From Stictocephala bisonia (lineage: Eukaryota > Arthropoda > Insecta > Hemiptera > Membracidae), in NCBI GenBank assembly GCA_035578905.1, contig JAQJVL010002630.1, positions 24,750 to 88,749 of the forward strand: a DNA stretch of 64,000 bases, given 5' to 3'. Both the position numbers and the translations under genes were made by a program. Positions 1 to 11,590 of this stretch are shown in pieces. The notes under the pieces are model-generated. The model saw only the letters and a program-made list of their open reading frames with translations. It made no database searches and had not been told where the DNA came from. Each line of letters begins with the position of its first letter. The first letter of the stretch is position 1.

Positions 1-8
1 GTTGGGAT

Positions 9-2261
9 TTGACGACTGGAAGCGTCATTGATTATGTCCTTGTAGACAGGAGTTGGGGAGAAAGGTTGATGGACATTAAAGTTATTCCAAGTGTAGCCTT
101 GGATGGGGATCATAGGCTGTTGGTGGGAGTTTTCCGAGTTGCAATTAAGGAAATGAGAGTTCAAAAAACTATTAAACGGATAAAAGTGTGGGAATTACAG
201 GATAGAGAGAAGTTGGAACAATATAAGTCGGCAGTTGCGAAGAAAATACCCAAGACGGAAGGGGGGGAAATAGATACAGAATGGGAACTTTTTAGGAATA
301 CTTTAGTTGATACGGCAGGAGAGATATGTGGGAAGACGGCAGAGAGGCGGAAGGAGAGAGAGACATCATGGTGGAATGAGTCAACTAAAAAAGCGGTGAG
401 AGAGAAAAATAAAGCCTGGAGAGTGTGGTGTGAAACTAGAAGTGATGAAGACAAGGAAAGATATCGCACGAAAAAAAGGGAGTGTAGGAGAATTGTCCAA
501 GAAGAGAGGGATAAGGCATGGAATGTATTTACAGAAAAGTTGGAAGAAGATGTAAGTGGAAATAAGAAGATGCTATACAAAATGATGAGGAACAAGAAAA
601 GAAATACAGAGGGTGTGAGAAGAATGGAAACAGAAAATGGAGATGTAGTTGAGGATGAAAATGGCCTAAAGGAATTGTGGAGAAATCATTTCGATTCAAT
701 GTTGAATATGGGAACAGGACAGGGAGATGGAGAAGTAACAAACAAAGAAGAACTTAGCAAAATGGAGAGGGTAACATGGAAGGAGTTAGAGGAAGCTGTT
801 AAGAGTATGAAGAAAGGAAAGTCACCAGGTCCAGATGGAGTAACAGTGGAGATGATTACATGTCTGGGCCCAGTCGGGATGCAATGGTTGATGAGACTTC
901 TTACAAGTGCATGGAATAGTAAAAAGGTACCGGATGACTGGGGAAAGAGCGATATCATTGCGTTACATAAGAAAGGGAGTAAGAAAATATGCAATAATTA
1001 TAGAGGTATATCCTTATTGAGCCATACAATGAAGATTTTTGAAAGGATAATTCTCAATAGGATAAAGGTTGGGATAGAAGAAGCTCTTAGTGAGGAGCAG
1101 CATGGCTTCAGACCGGGAAGGAGCACAGTTGATCTCGTCTTCGCCACTAGACAACTCATGGAGAAGCATTGGGAGTTCAATAAAAGACTGGTACTGGTTT
1201 TTATTGATATAAAGAAAGCTTATGACAGTGTTAAAAGAACAATGGTGTGGGAGAGCTTGAGAGAGATTGGGATAGGAAATACATATATTGAGTGGATAAA
1301 GGAGCTGTATAGGGTGAATAAGAGCAGAGTGAGAACAATAGTGGGCGAGACGGAATGGTTTGATGTAAGGAGAGGTTTGAAACAGGGTAGTGTGTTATCG
1401 CCGGCACTGTTTAACGTTGTGATGGAAATAATTTTGAGGAAGGTGAAATTATTGGTTAAAAGTAACGTCAATGTTATGATATTTGCAGATGACATTGTAA
1501 TTTGGGGGGAAGATGAGGAGGAAATACAACAACAGTTGAATTGCTGGAACGATCAGATGAAGAGGAGGGGGTTATATATAAGCACTGAGAAAAGCGAAGT
1601 AATGGTGGTGGGGAGAGATGCTAATCTAAGACAAAACATAACCGTTGAAGGGAAACCATTGCAATTGGTTAACCACTTCACTTACTTGGGGACAGTAATG
1701 ACGAGTGACGGCAGGCTTGATAGAGAGATTACTGCTAGATTGGAGAAGGGGGCACGTTTTTACCGAAGTGTTAAACACCTGTTGTGGGATAGGAAAGTGC
1801 CAAGGACTGCTAAAACCGTCATGTACAAAACGTATTATAGGCCCGCTCTCACGTATGCAGCAGAGACGTGGAAAATGACAGAGAAAGAGTGGAGTAGAAT
1901 ACAGGCGGGCGAGATGGCTTTCCTGAGGGCAATTAAAGGAAGAAGTAGGCGTGACAGAATCTGGAATGAGGAGATAAGGGAAGGTTTGGTCAATGAAAGT
2001 TTAAGGGTGAGAATAGAAAGATCTAGGATCAAATGGCTTGGACACGTGAAAAGGATGGATGCGTCTAGAGTGCCAAGGAGAATGGAAGAATTGGCCATTG
2101 TTGGGAGAAGACCAAGAGGACGACCGAGAGTGAGATGGAAAGATGATGTGATTGGGGACATAGGAAGGAGAGGAGCACAATGGAACACGATTTGCGAGGA
2201 GAAGCTGTGGGAAGACAGAAGTAGATGGCGGAGGCTGGCTGATACCCCGACCCAGGACTAA
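9..2261 (+). CDS. LINE ORF2 (RTE-like): end of endonuclease plus reverse transcriptase, 5' end outside window
   Basis: This is an open 750-codon frame from a non-LTR retrotransposon, which would nick target DNA and reverse-transcribe its own RNA. Residues 1-45 are the tail of an AP-endonuclease domain, with IDYVLVD followed by GDHRLL, the family's conserved D-H pair. RT motifs run in order: KGKSPGPDGV near 270, NNYRGISLL, QHGFRPGRST, FIDIKKAYDSV with the first catalytic Asp, GLKQGSVLSP, and FADD near 490 with the catalytic Asp pair. The C-terminal WLGHVKRMD and GRRPRGRPRVRW segment is typical of RTE-type LINEs. There is no stop or frameshift in the RT, so this copy looks young. The reported start is arbitrary because the frame enters from the left edge. 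The 3' UTR is short, and a Tc1/mariner element lies about 70 bp downstream. RTE is my clade assignment; a related clade is possible. Confidence 0.9.
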   Translation: MTTGSVIDYVLVDRSWGERLMDIKVIPSVALDGDHRLLVGVFRVAIKEMRVQKTIKRIKVWELQDREKLEQYKSAVAKKIPKTEGGEIDTEWELFRNTLVDTAGEICGKTAERRKERETSWWNESTKKAVREKNKAWRVWCETRSDEDKERYRTKKRECRRIVQEERDKAWNVFTEKLEEDVSGNKKMLYKMMRNKKRNTEGVRRMETENGDVVEDENGLKELWRNHFDSMLNMGTGQGDGEVTNKEELSKMERVTWKELEEAVKSMKKGKSPGPDGVTVEMITCLGPVGMQWLMRLLTSAWNSKKVPDDWGKSDIIALHKKGSKKICNNYRGISLLSHTMKIFERIILNRIKVGIEEALSEEQHGFRPGRSTVDLVFATRQLMEKHWEFNKRLVLVFIDIKKAYDSVKRTMVWESLREIGIGNTYIEWIKELYRVNKSRVRTIVGETEWFDVRRGLKQGSVLSPALFNVVMEIILRKVKLLVKSNVNVMIFADDIVIWGEDEEEIQQQLNCWNDQMKRRGLYISTEKSEVMVVGRDANLRQNITVEGKPLQLVNHFTYLGTVMTSDGRLDREITARLEKGARFYRSVKHLLWDRKVPRTAKTVMYKTYYRPALTYAAETWKMTEKEWSRIQAGEMAFLRAIKGRSRRDRIWNEEIREGLVNESLRVRIERSRIKWLGHVKRMDASRVPRRMEELAIVGRRPRGRPRVRWKDDVIGDIGRRGAQWNTICEEKLWEDRSRWRRLADTPTQD

Positions 2262-2333
2262 TCTGGAACGGGAACGGATATGGATGGAATCTTATTATAA
2301 TATCCATAGCTTTTGTTTCATCAAAAACAGATA

Positions 2334-4313
2334 AAAAACAGCTGAGTTATGCTGGAAAACGTATACCTATGTTTTACAGCACTAACCAAAGGCTAGTGCT
2401 GTTTTAAATATGTGTATACTTTGAACAGCTAATTTCATGTTAAGCTGTTCTAAACTTATTACCACAGTATAAAACACCCAGTAGTGACACTCCCATTTAA
2501 TTGAAGTGGGACTAGTGAGAAGCTAGCGCTCCTCATAGCAGGAGCATACAACACACCTCAATACCGTTGTTTCGATTTTGCCTTGTAAATAAGTGGAATA
2601 ATATCCAAAAAAGAGCCAATGTTAGGTTTTTTGTGACATTTACTATTAACAGCTGTGAATGTAAATAATACAGGAATACGTACTTCAAGCTCCCATCGAT
2701 ACAATCACTCCTGCTGCGTTTGTTGCAAACTTTATAGCGGAGTGTAGCTAGGCCTACTGGGTATTTTATATTGTGGTATTACTGAGAAATGTGTGAGTCG
2801 AATTTAACAAATCAAATAATGTGCATTTATAATGAATTAACATAATACGTTACAAATCATATTTTACTACAGTTACTATAATAATTGCTCTTTCGTTGAA
2901 TATGCATGCATCCAGGCGCCTCCTCTTTGACTGGCGGACCCTGTCTACAGGAGTAGTATAGACCACTGACTTAAGGTGGCCCCACAAGAAAAAGTCTAAG
3001 AGGTTGAGGTCGGGGGACCTTGCAGGACAAGGAACTGGACCTCCTCGACCGATCCACTTGTTGGTGTATACTCTATCCAAATGGGTTTGAACATTCAAAC
3101 TAAAATGAGCTGGAGCCCCGTCTTGCATAGACCACACTTGGTTACGTGTGTTTAATGGCAAATCCTCGAGAAGAGGTGAAAGGTCATCAGTCAAAAATTC
3201 AAGATATGTCTGACCATTAAGATTATTAGGCAAGAAACTAACTAACAATCTGTCACCAATTATACCGGCCCAAACATTTAAAGAAAACTGATATTGGTGA
3301 CGATCCTGTGTAATTCCATGTAGGTTTTCAACAGAACAAATGTGAGAGTTGTGAAAATTAACAATCAATGTTCTTGAAAATTTGCCTTCATCCGTGAAAA
3401 ACACATTATTTAAGAAATTTGGATTGACAGATTTGTCGATAAATCACTGACATAGCTGCATTCGAGGATGGTAATCACGAGGTAACAGTGAGTGAACTCG
3501 TTGTATGTGGAAAGGATGTAGTTGTTGTTTATGTAATACAGTCCAGACTGTTGCATTGCAAACATTTAATTGCAAACCAAGTTCTCTAGTACTTTTGTTG
3601 GGATGGTCGGATATGACATCAAAAAAGGATTTGTCCAATTTAGGAGTTTTTACTGAAGGCCTGAGTTACCTTTTCTTTGGTGATTAAAGCTTCCTGTCTC
3701 TGCAAGTCGTTGATGGATCTTTGTAAAAGTTGTATGACAAGGTTTGTATGACACAATTTGGAAAAAGTTCCTGATACAGTCTTCTTGCTTGAGTACTACT
3801 ACAATAAGCCATGCCATTGGGCATTGGGTGGACCGATGCTTCTAGGTGTCAAAACGAGGAAACTCAACTTCATTCTAGCTTATTATGAGTGATGTTCTAT
3901 TTAACTCAATTACATATATGAAATGCATGTCTGCCATTTCTGAGTTTGTAAAGTTGTTCATTACATTATCTGCCATTATTTGTTAATAAAAGGAAACTAT
4001 GAAAATAATAAAAAAGAACTATGTCATAAGAAAATTAATTACAAACTCTAACTAATTAAAACTAACAATACAGTAAAAAGACTAACAGAAACAAACACAA
4101 AAAACGTACATGACAGTGTTCTTATTGTTACTAATGAATAATGCCAACAATGGAAACCAAACCTAATATTAATAGTATAAAGAGCTGTTAATATTAAATA
4201 GCCAACTGACATGAAATCAGCTGTTCAAAGTACACATATTTAAATCAGCACTAGCCTTTGGTTAGTGCTGTAAAACATAGTTTTATGTTTTGCAGCATAA
4301 CGCAGCTGTTTTT
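2334..4313 (-). mobile_element. Tc1/mariner-superfamily DNA transposon with long TIRs, flanked by TA
   Basis: Imperfect inverted repeats of about 105 bp occupy 2334-2441 and 4209-4313. Both begin AAAAACAGCTG and share internal blocks such as GTTTTACAGCACTAACC. A TA dinucleotide sits immediately outside each end (2332-2333 and 4314-4315), as expected for this superfamily. The element is about 1.98 kb and holds a minus-strand transposase remnant. Long TIRs of this size set it apart from classical mariners with TIRs of about 30 bp. Confidence 0.9.
2850..3976 (-). pseudogene. Tc1/mariner-type transposase with N-terminal HTH (DUF4817-like) and DDE domain, frameshifted
   Basis: Read on the minus strand, the gene starts at an ATG at 3976. 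An SEMADMHFIY segment and a later QARRLYQELFPN segment match the N-terminal DNA-binding region of transposases usually annotated with DUF4817. The stretch near 3444-3638 (STRELGLQLNVCNATVW, then HIQRVHSLLPRDY) is the second helix-turn-helix and linker. The DDE domain lies at 2850-3404: FFTDEGKFSR, VWAGII, QDGAPAHF with a catalytic Asp, and ARSPDLNLLDFFLWGHLKS with another. At least three frame changes separate these parts, and the C-terminus diverges after the last DDE block. It should be inactive. It is the only gene between the two TIRs, so it is the element's own transposase. Confidence 0.9.
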
Positions 4314-4315
4314 TA

Positions 4316-5107
4316 TTCGTTCTTTACCAGCTATAAAAGAGAAGAAGGAAAGAAAAATACAAAATCTTAAATACAAAGTACATGTGTTTTAGTGTTTCAA
4401 TACAGATTTCCGATCACATAGCAGGTTTCCCAACCATTCTACACCTAGCTCTTTGATTGAACGAAGACCAGCTAATACCGTAATGCCATTACATTCTTTT
4501 CATTAACTATGTGATCCATAGTTTGAGTAATCAGTTTACCGCAGGGTTCATTACACTTTACTATTTTTGATCATATACTTTATTATGATCATTTCTTTCA
4601 ATATAAAAATATGTTTTAGTTATACTAAAGTTTAATAATATACACTTGTGGCACTCTGTCAAAAATTGGCTACAAGCACGATGCTAGCGCACCTAGCAGC
4701 GAAACAACAATATTACATATTTCTGCACTATATATATATATATATGGCTGTGATTATTAAATATCAAATAATCATGTCTATAATCTGTCATGGCCTTTTT
4801 CTATTGTTATTATTCCACTTCTTTGAAAAACACAATGCAATGCAACGATAAAATATGCACAAAGTTGTGTCGGCGTCTCATATCTAGGAACCTAATGTGG
4901 TGTAGTTGTGCGTTCCAGCTTCTTGGAGCGCTAGTGCACACCAGCTCCTAAGCGGAGCAATGGAAGTGTCGTGACTGTATGTTATTCGGCTGAGGTTATA
5001 CTTTAATTCTAGGTCAAATCAAACAAAAAAGAGAGTATGTTTATGACATTATTGTAACATTTATTAAAAATAAATTATTATAAATTAAGCATTATAACAT
5101 GTCTTAC
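4316..5107. other. AT-rich intronic DNA, no gene seen
   Basis: This stretch is AT-rich with a short (TA)n run near 4730. At 4864-4883 there is an isolated GTTGTGTCGGCGTCTCATAT block, identical to the 3' end of the SINE family found near 20.8, 22.0, 36.0 and 52.3 kb, so a decayed SINE end may lie here. If the AP-2alpha gene continues leftward, this is part of its next intron. Confidence 0.5.
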
Positions 5108-5319
5108 AATCTGTTTCTCTGAGTACTTGTTAGAGGAGAGGAGGTTCACTGCCTCCATGTGGCCAAAGTCAATGTCATGGCCCAGCAAGAAGATGAACAG
5201 CAGCTTGCACACGTACTTCTTCTTCTGATAGCCATCGAGAGTCTTATCTCCCTTAAATTTACTCCGAATGTTGGCTAGCTCTTTGTTTATCCTTTTTATC
5301 TCTGCTTCCTTGCTCTTAC
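5108..5319 (-). CDS. AP-2alpha: AP-2 complex subunit alpha (alpha-adaptin), second coding exon
   Basis: The large alpha subunit of the AP-2 adaptor links clathrin to cargo and phosphoinositides at the plasma membrane during endocytosis. This exon encodes residues 22-92 of the N-terminal adaptin trunk, including [40 protein letters not shown] and [16 protein letters not shown]. It is almost identical to the animal protein as I know it. The acceptor (TTTTTTAG, then GT) is at 5320-5321 and the donor GTAAGA at 5102-5107. The first two bases GT complete the Cys codon begun by the T ending the exon at 26598 (phase 1), and the exon ends in phase 0 after Ile. No stop or frameshift interrupts it, so this is a functional exon and not a retrocopy. 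Later exons lie beyond the left edge of the window. Confidence 0.97.
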
Positions 5320-5465
5320 CTAAAAAAATATAATATATATTTTAAAATGCAAGTCACACGGTTTCAGGTTAGTAACAAAGACAATTGTAAGATATTTACA
5401 ATGTTTTCCTTCATTTTAAATTACAATTGTATTATCATAATCCATTCTGAAATAAATAAAAAAAA

Positions 5466-6868
5466 TTAAACTTTTCAAATTGCAACATAGCTTATGTGGC
5501 ATATCATTTTAAAGTTTTTTGAACACTGAACAGTATGGTCAACAAATTTTGAAAATATCTTAAGTCTTGTCCACATAGCAGGGGTTTGTTAAAATTGTTT
5601 TGAATTTTCAAATTTTTCTGTGGTACTCTAGTACTTAAATTTACAAGTGTCAAATTTATTTCATTGGAAAGAGCACAAGATAAGCTTTAAAACGGTATGT
5701 TGTATGATCATAATTATTGCAATTTGTCTATCACTTGCCCAACATTTTCAAAATCTAAAACTTTGTAGCCCTGTACCCAAAAGTTTTTAAACGAGGACAT
5801 AGGTCATGTGGCATGTTAAATTAAAGGTCTTTAAAAATGAAACATTTTTATAATTTACACTTTATTTCTATCTCCACAAGTTTATAAGTTACTTGAAAAA
5901 AAAACTAATTTTAATAAAATCCAAGCATTAATCTTAGTAATTTTGAAAATAAAAATATCTTTGATCAAATTCAGTTAAATAATAATCTCACCACGAACTG
6001 TTAATATGTAGTTTATAACTAGTTACAATACAGTCACAATCCCAGAATTCCCATACAGACGATAGGCCTACAGAAATTTAGATTAGATCTATAACAGGGT
6101 TTTAAAATGTCTGTGAACAAACCTCACAACAGCTCATAAACAATGATATGACGTTAACATGTTATTGCAATGTATGCAACCATTTTATTGTCATTACTAA
6201 CTGCTGCTAGTTAGTTAGTCGATTTTTTGTATGTGGTAACATAAATTTTTTTAGTAATTTCTGATAATTGATTTTTTTGTTTATTTGTTTAACTTAATAA
6301 TTGCGAAGCTGTTATTGAGTATCTTTAGAAGTGCAAGTGTTAGGTTTTTAGTTTAAAAATTTTTAGACCACTATTTATTTTAATAATTACTAAGATTAAT
6401 GCTTGAATTTTATCAAAATTTATTTATTTTTTTTTTTTTTTTAATAACTAGTAAACTTGTGGAGATAGGAAATAAAGTGTAAATTATAAAAATGTTTCAT
6501 TTTTAAAAGACCTTTAATTTGATACCACAAGACCTAACTTCTCGTTTAAAAATTTTTTGGTACAGGCCTACAATGTTTTTTTGAATTTGAAAATGATGGG
6601 TAAGTGATTGACAAATTGCAATTATGATCATACGACTTACTGTTTGAAAGCTTATTTTGTGGTCTTTCCAAAGAAATAAATTTGATACTTGTAAATTTAA
6701 GTACTAGAGTACCACAGAAAAAAATTGAAAATTCAAAACAATTTGAAAAAACCCCTGCTATGTGGACAAGACTTAAGATATTTTCAAATTTCGTTGACCA
6801 TACTGTTCAGTGTTCAAAAAACTTTAAAATTATATGCCACATAACCTATGTTGTAATTTGAAAATTTT
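5466..6868. mobile_element. Foldback element: about 490-bp inverted arms around a 415-bp spacer
   Basis: The arm at 5466-5957 reappears inverted at 6373-6868 with roughly 85-90 percent identity by eye. Shared blocks include GTCCACATAGCAGGGG, GTACTCTAGTACTTAAATTT and CTTTATTTCTATCTCCACAAG (differing by small indels). The spacer shows no ORF of note. The divergence suggests an old insertion. No clear target duplication was found. It could be a non-autonomous DNA transposon with long TIRs or a local inverted duplication. Confidence 0.8.
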
Positions 6869-8479
6869 GAGATTTGAACACGTGACCACTATTTCCGGAC
6901 ACACCCTCTATTTTAAAAGCTACAAAAATAATTTTGAGATGTCCTACATGTGAGATGTGTTCTACATAAGGATTACAGATAACTGCATCGCTCTATGTCA
7001 AATGGTTCAACCACAGGAGATTGTGGCCGGGTGGTATTAAACACCCTGTATATACACAACTATACCACGATCAAAAAATTCACTAACGGAATACATTGAG
7101 GTTGCCACTAAGCAGCTGAACAACTTGTATGTTTACAACATTAAACAACTTTCTTTCTTATATAAAACTCGTGATGATGAAATACCAGTTAATTTAAGTT
7201 TTGCCATAAAATAAAAAGAATTGTTCTATAGAATCAAAATTAATTAGTAGTTTGTATTTTATTTATACATAATTTTTATTGTTGTAATATTTTCAAAGTA
7301 AGCCTAATTACAACAGTAATAATTTTAACTATTAGTATGATTAAAATTATTAATCATACTACTAATAGTTTTATGTAGTGTGATAAAGGTGTGATTAATG
7401 TCAATTATAAAAAAGTTTTAAGTAAATAATTATTAAGTTTCCAACATTACATTTAAAACCTATATGAAAGCAACAAAGGAAGTGAGTGAGTGGAGAGGTT
7501 CAATTCTGATTTGTACAAGTGGTGTTGTTAAGGCACATCCTGTGAACCATTCCTTTCCTCTGTAGTATGGCTGGACACCAAAATGTAAATTTGTTAGGTG
7601 GGAAAATAATTTAGTTAATTAATGTTAAATTAAAATTACTTAAATTTTAAAAAAAAATTAAAATTAAAAACTAATTAAGTTAAATTAAAATAATTTGTAA
7701 ATTACAAATGTAAATACATTAATTTATGAAAAAATGTTTTTATACATTTTTTTTCTTATTCAAAACCTATAGGAATATAGAATGGTTAGAATATTACAAA
7801 CATTCTGGCCTGAAAATAAGAAATTATACTGTTTGTTTGGTCCATCTTCCCAAACAAATGGGCTGTCAAAAAAACATCTATTTCCCCTCTAACTACATCC
7901 TCAATAATATAATTTATGCTATTTTTGTGTGCAATTATACACCCTACATAGAAGGTTTTAACTTTTATGAGCGCTAATAAATCTTATTAAAATTGTGTAC
8001 AAAAGTTACTTTTATTACTAATAAGGCTAAAAGGCCTACAGTAGTACTTTGTTCCTTTCATGATTGTTTTAATTATATTCTAGCTGTTCCAGAGGATATA
8101 AGAACTAATCTCAGCCAGAGATAACAATGGTTGGTGGGCGGCCTTTCACTGATAACAACTCTAACACTGACCCATCACCACTTCTTTCTCTATAAAAACT
8201 TCCCACAACATGGGTTTTTGAACCAGTAATTGGTGAATGTAACCTTACATATTACCAAACAGTTAAACATTACAGTTGAAAAATAATTTTTAAAATAGAT
8301 CCATTTACTTATTTTAAAAATTGTTATAGAAAATATTTTATGGCTTTTTGAATAGATATGAATTGGAAAAATACATTCATTACATATAAACCAAAAAAGG
8401 TTTTTCGTTATAGAGGAAGGGTTATCTGAGATTAAAAGTAAAATTATTTAGACCATTAAAATATTGAAATAACTAATAG
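6869..8479. other. AT-rich intronic DNA, no gene supported
   Basis: ACACCCTCTA (6901) and ACACCCTGTATA (7044) are words often seen at MITE ends, but I found no partner repeats. The sequence around 7610-7720 is A/T homopolymer-rich. The longest open stretch (7726-7977) has no recognisable motif and is probably chance. Confidence 0.4.
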
Positions 8480-8698
8480 TATATTAGAGAGATAGGACAT
8501 CAGCAAACTTACCTTAAAAGACAAGTTCACTAACATCAGAGTAGTAGTCACAAACACAAAATAAACACAATCACCTCTGTTTATATACAAAATAAACACT
8601 GAGGTGATTGTGTTTATTTTGTGTTTGTGACTACTACTCTGGTGTTAGTGAACTTGTCTTTTAAGGTAAGTTTGCTGATGTCCTATCTCTCTAATATA
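8480..8698. repeat. Near-perfect 98-bp palindrome (hairpin MITE)
   Basis: The left arm, starting TATATTAGAGAGATAGG, is repeated inverted in the right arm ending CTATCTCTCTAATATA. Only one or two mismatches are visible over about 95 bp (CATCAGAG versus CTCTGGTG). A loop of about 20 bp (TGTTTATATACAAAATAA) separates them. The high arm identity points to a recent origin or to arm-to-arm gene conversion. It has no coding capacity. Confidence 0.9.
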
Positions 8699-11508
8699 AT
8701 AATTCCTGGCCTAATGCCCTTTAACCTAACAAGAAATAACTAATAGATATTTCCTTCAAAATGGGGACAAAATAAGTGAGCATGTCTGTTTATTTCTGCA
8801 AAAGTTACTTAATAACAATATTTTATAACTAATTGTGGCCATTCTACTATAACTCGCATTATAGTGTGATGCTGTAACCCAGCTACTTGGGGGCTAAGTT
8901 TTGTGGAGATTGTAACAATAGGCTCTGTTTACAGCCCTCTAACATAAAAATACTTTATGGTTTCCATCAACATACACGTGTCTGTTGGAATGGTTTCCAG
9001 AATTCAAGTTTTTAAAGGAGATAGAACTGAGCACAGTCTTGTCAGTTTGCTGAAAACAGACCAAAAGTTCAAGATTAGGATTCCATACTAAACTGTAGGT
9101 CCTTCATTTACTGAGCTATTAATAAATAGTTCTTTCTAAGAATATAAATTCTAATTAAAATTATTTTATTGGCACATCAACATTAACAATATTATCAAAG
9201 ATCAATAAAAGAGGTGCTCTGTCAGAATCCTTATGTATAATATATCAAGCCGTTTTTTTGTCAATGCAATTTCAACGGTTGAGGTGTCAAAAATTTGCTT
9301 CAGTTCTTAGTTATGCAATAAGGTCTTAATTCTTCAATATTTTTACCCTGAAAGGCACAGGAAGCCCTAAAAATAGGTTTTTCAACCATAAGAATAACAT
9401 GGGGAGAGATTTAAATGAATCGAAAAGTAACAGCTGTTCAAATGTAAATTCAGATTTCTAAAAAGTTTTAACAGCTGTTGGAATGTAAACAATGGTGTTT
9501 ATAGTATAGAGGAGGTTAGATATTTCATAATGTTTAACTAGGGAAGGTTGAAAGCATGGTTTTAATTACATTCAATTGTAGGGCTCCTCTCTACTGGAGT
9601 TGAAGGTTTCAATGGTAGTCTATTGCAGGTATTTTATTTAATTAATTTGTGGATTTTAAACAAAAACAAATGAAATGAACACGTCTGAAATAGGCTAAGT
9701 GATATAATTGGGTGTTTATATAAATAAATAGGTAGCAACGCAAGTAATGTGAGTGAGATACTGTAAATAAAACTAATATTGTGATTTCATGTTATTCAGT
9801 TAACATACTATTATTTGTATTTTAAAGGAACAGACCGAGGCCGAAGGCCGAGGGTGTAACGAGCGTAGGGAGTGATGAGTCTAGGACGCGAAGCGTGCAG
9901 AGGTGTTGCCTAGTAAATACAATAATAATTATTCACGTTTACACAAAATTATCATCAAAATACTCATTTATAGAATAGTATTTTTCCCTGGCTATTGGGA
10001 TATATTTTCTAGCAAATAGTTTACATTAATTAATCAGTAACAATGACTACACTCATTCATCTACTCTCCTCACATTCATTCATCACCAATATTCTGCCAT
10101 ATCTTGACATTCAGCATCTTATCAATAAATTAATGCAAAAAAATATCTGATACTACTCTAACCATATTGAAGAGTAACATTTCTTCCTTTCTAATCAAAT
10201 CAAACTTTGTAATAAATCATTAACATTATAATTTTATCAGGTTTTCATAAGAAAAACTCTGATTAGTCATATTTATCTAAATTTATTACAATTAAAAAAT
10301 TCTAAACTTGCAGGCCATTTTTTAGCAATTTTTAACCATTTGATTAATTATAATTATACAGTACTATTGACTTCTGATCAGTTTCTCAAAACTTATAAGG
10401 CTTTGAACCATGAAACTTGGCACAAATATTCTATATAGGCTCTATATCTGTACTAAGAAAGGATTTTAAAATATTTCCTCAGGGCTAAAGTAAGAAGGAT
10501 AATAAATATCCCGATACAAGCCAATCAGAGCGGTTTTTACCATTCACCATATCAATGAAAGAGCTTAGGACGGTGCAGCTTGACGTAAAAGGATTTTATA
10601 ACAACATAATCGTGCAATGTGAAGAAAAATAAGAAAATTAAAAGACTTAGTACTGGAATTGGCAAGCAAAGTGTGCAGAGGTGTCCCTTAGTTACTTATA
10701 ATACTGGCTAAGAAGTATATGCATCTTTGGTCCAATCATACATTCCACATGACATTTGCATTTAAGGACTCATATAAATAGCAAACTTGAATAAAATTTA
10801 AAAAATACCACAAAAATCTACAAGAATAATAATAGCCTTAAAGACGATAGAGAATCAGTACAAGAGCTGTTTTTGGAAATAAATATTTGAACTGTTTATG
10901 AATATACATGTTAGAGTCAATGTGCTTACTATGTATGATAAGCAAAATATAATAGACCACAAATAAAACTCTAGATTTAAATTAAGAACTCAATTTTGAC
11001 GTTTTTAAGAAAACCCCTGTAGTTATAGGAGCTTATTTTTTTAAGCTCCTTCCTAGAGATAGTACAATTTTAAAAGATACACACAAACTTCAAAGAGTGT
11101 TAAAGGTATACCTGTTAAGAAACCTGTGAATCCATTCAATGATTTTTTTAGATACAAATGACTGTTTAATATGTTTTTACAAATACTTAGAATATATTTA
11201 GCTTAATAATTTAAATTGTATTCTTACATACTATTTGGAACTGAATGATTTAAGATTGACACAATTCAAAACTGTTCAGGTGGAGTTGATTATAAAGAAG
11301 TTTTTTTTACCTTTAACATATATAAATATGTACCATTAAGCCTAATTTCTTATTTGACATAAAAAAACGGGTAAGTTTAAATTAGCCTTTTATTTTATGA
11401 AATGTTTATATATTATATTGAACAATATTTAAAGGTGAATTGCCTATTGAAAAGTAGTACATTGTGATAAAATAAATATTTTAGATGGCTAAGTTTCCAA
11501 ATTAAATA
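8699..11508. other. Intronic DNA with scattered repeat scraps, no gene seen
   Basis: Three items stand out. At 8875-8920 a block (AACCCAGCTACTTGGGGGCT and following) recurs inverted near 36390-36430 and more loosely near 60160-60205, so it belongs to a dispersed repeat. At 9831-9911 there is a GC-rich island with GAGGCCGAAGGCCGAG and GGACGCGAAGCGTGCAGAGG, resembling transposon termini, with a related GTGCAGAGGTGT near 10673. A SINE fragment at 10036-10132 is listed separately. Confidence 0.5.
10036..10132 (+). repeat. SINE fragment (same family as 20.8 and 22.0 kb), 3' portion
   Basis: AATGACTACACTCATTCATC, then CACATTCATTCATCACC and a degraded ATCTTGACATTCAGCATCTT block ending in AT-rich sequence, match the 3' half of the tRNA-headed SINEs at 20786-21062 and 21990-22277, here in sense orientation on the plus strand. 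No tRNA head is visible. Confidence 0.7.
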
Positions 11509-11510
11509 TA

Positions 11511-11590
11511 CAGTAGAATCCCTATTTTCCATCAGGGGTCGGGACCACGGCCGTGACGGATTGGAGAATAGACGGATTATAGAGAATTCA
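11511..11590. mobile_element. pogo/Tigger-like terminal sequence
   Basis: After a TA at 11509-11510 the sequence CAGTAGAATCCCTATTTTCC, then a GGGACCACGGCCGTGACGG core and GGAGAATAGACGGATTATAG, resembles terminal repeats of pogo/Tigger transposons, which combine a CAGTAGAACCCC-type start with a GGGACCG..GGCCG block. I did not find the matching opposite end in the next kilobase, so this may be a truncated copy. The assignment rests on motif resemblance only. Confidence 0.5.

Noticed and set aside
161..2307. Minus-strand ORFs opposite the RTE-like LINE
   Set aside because: They are shadows of the real plus-strand frame; their Ser/Leu/Phe-rich sequence mirrors purine-rich codons.
1..5107. Further AP-2alpha exons to the left of exon 2
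   Set aside because: I looked for the next segment expected after the residues encoded by exon 2 and saw none; the region is LINE, Tc1/mariner element and AT-rich DNA.
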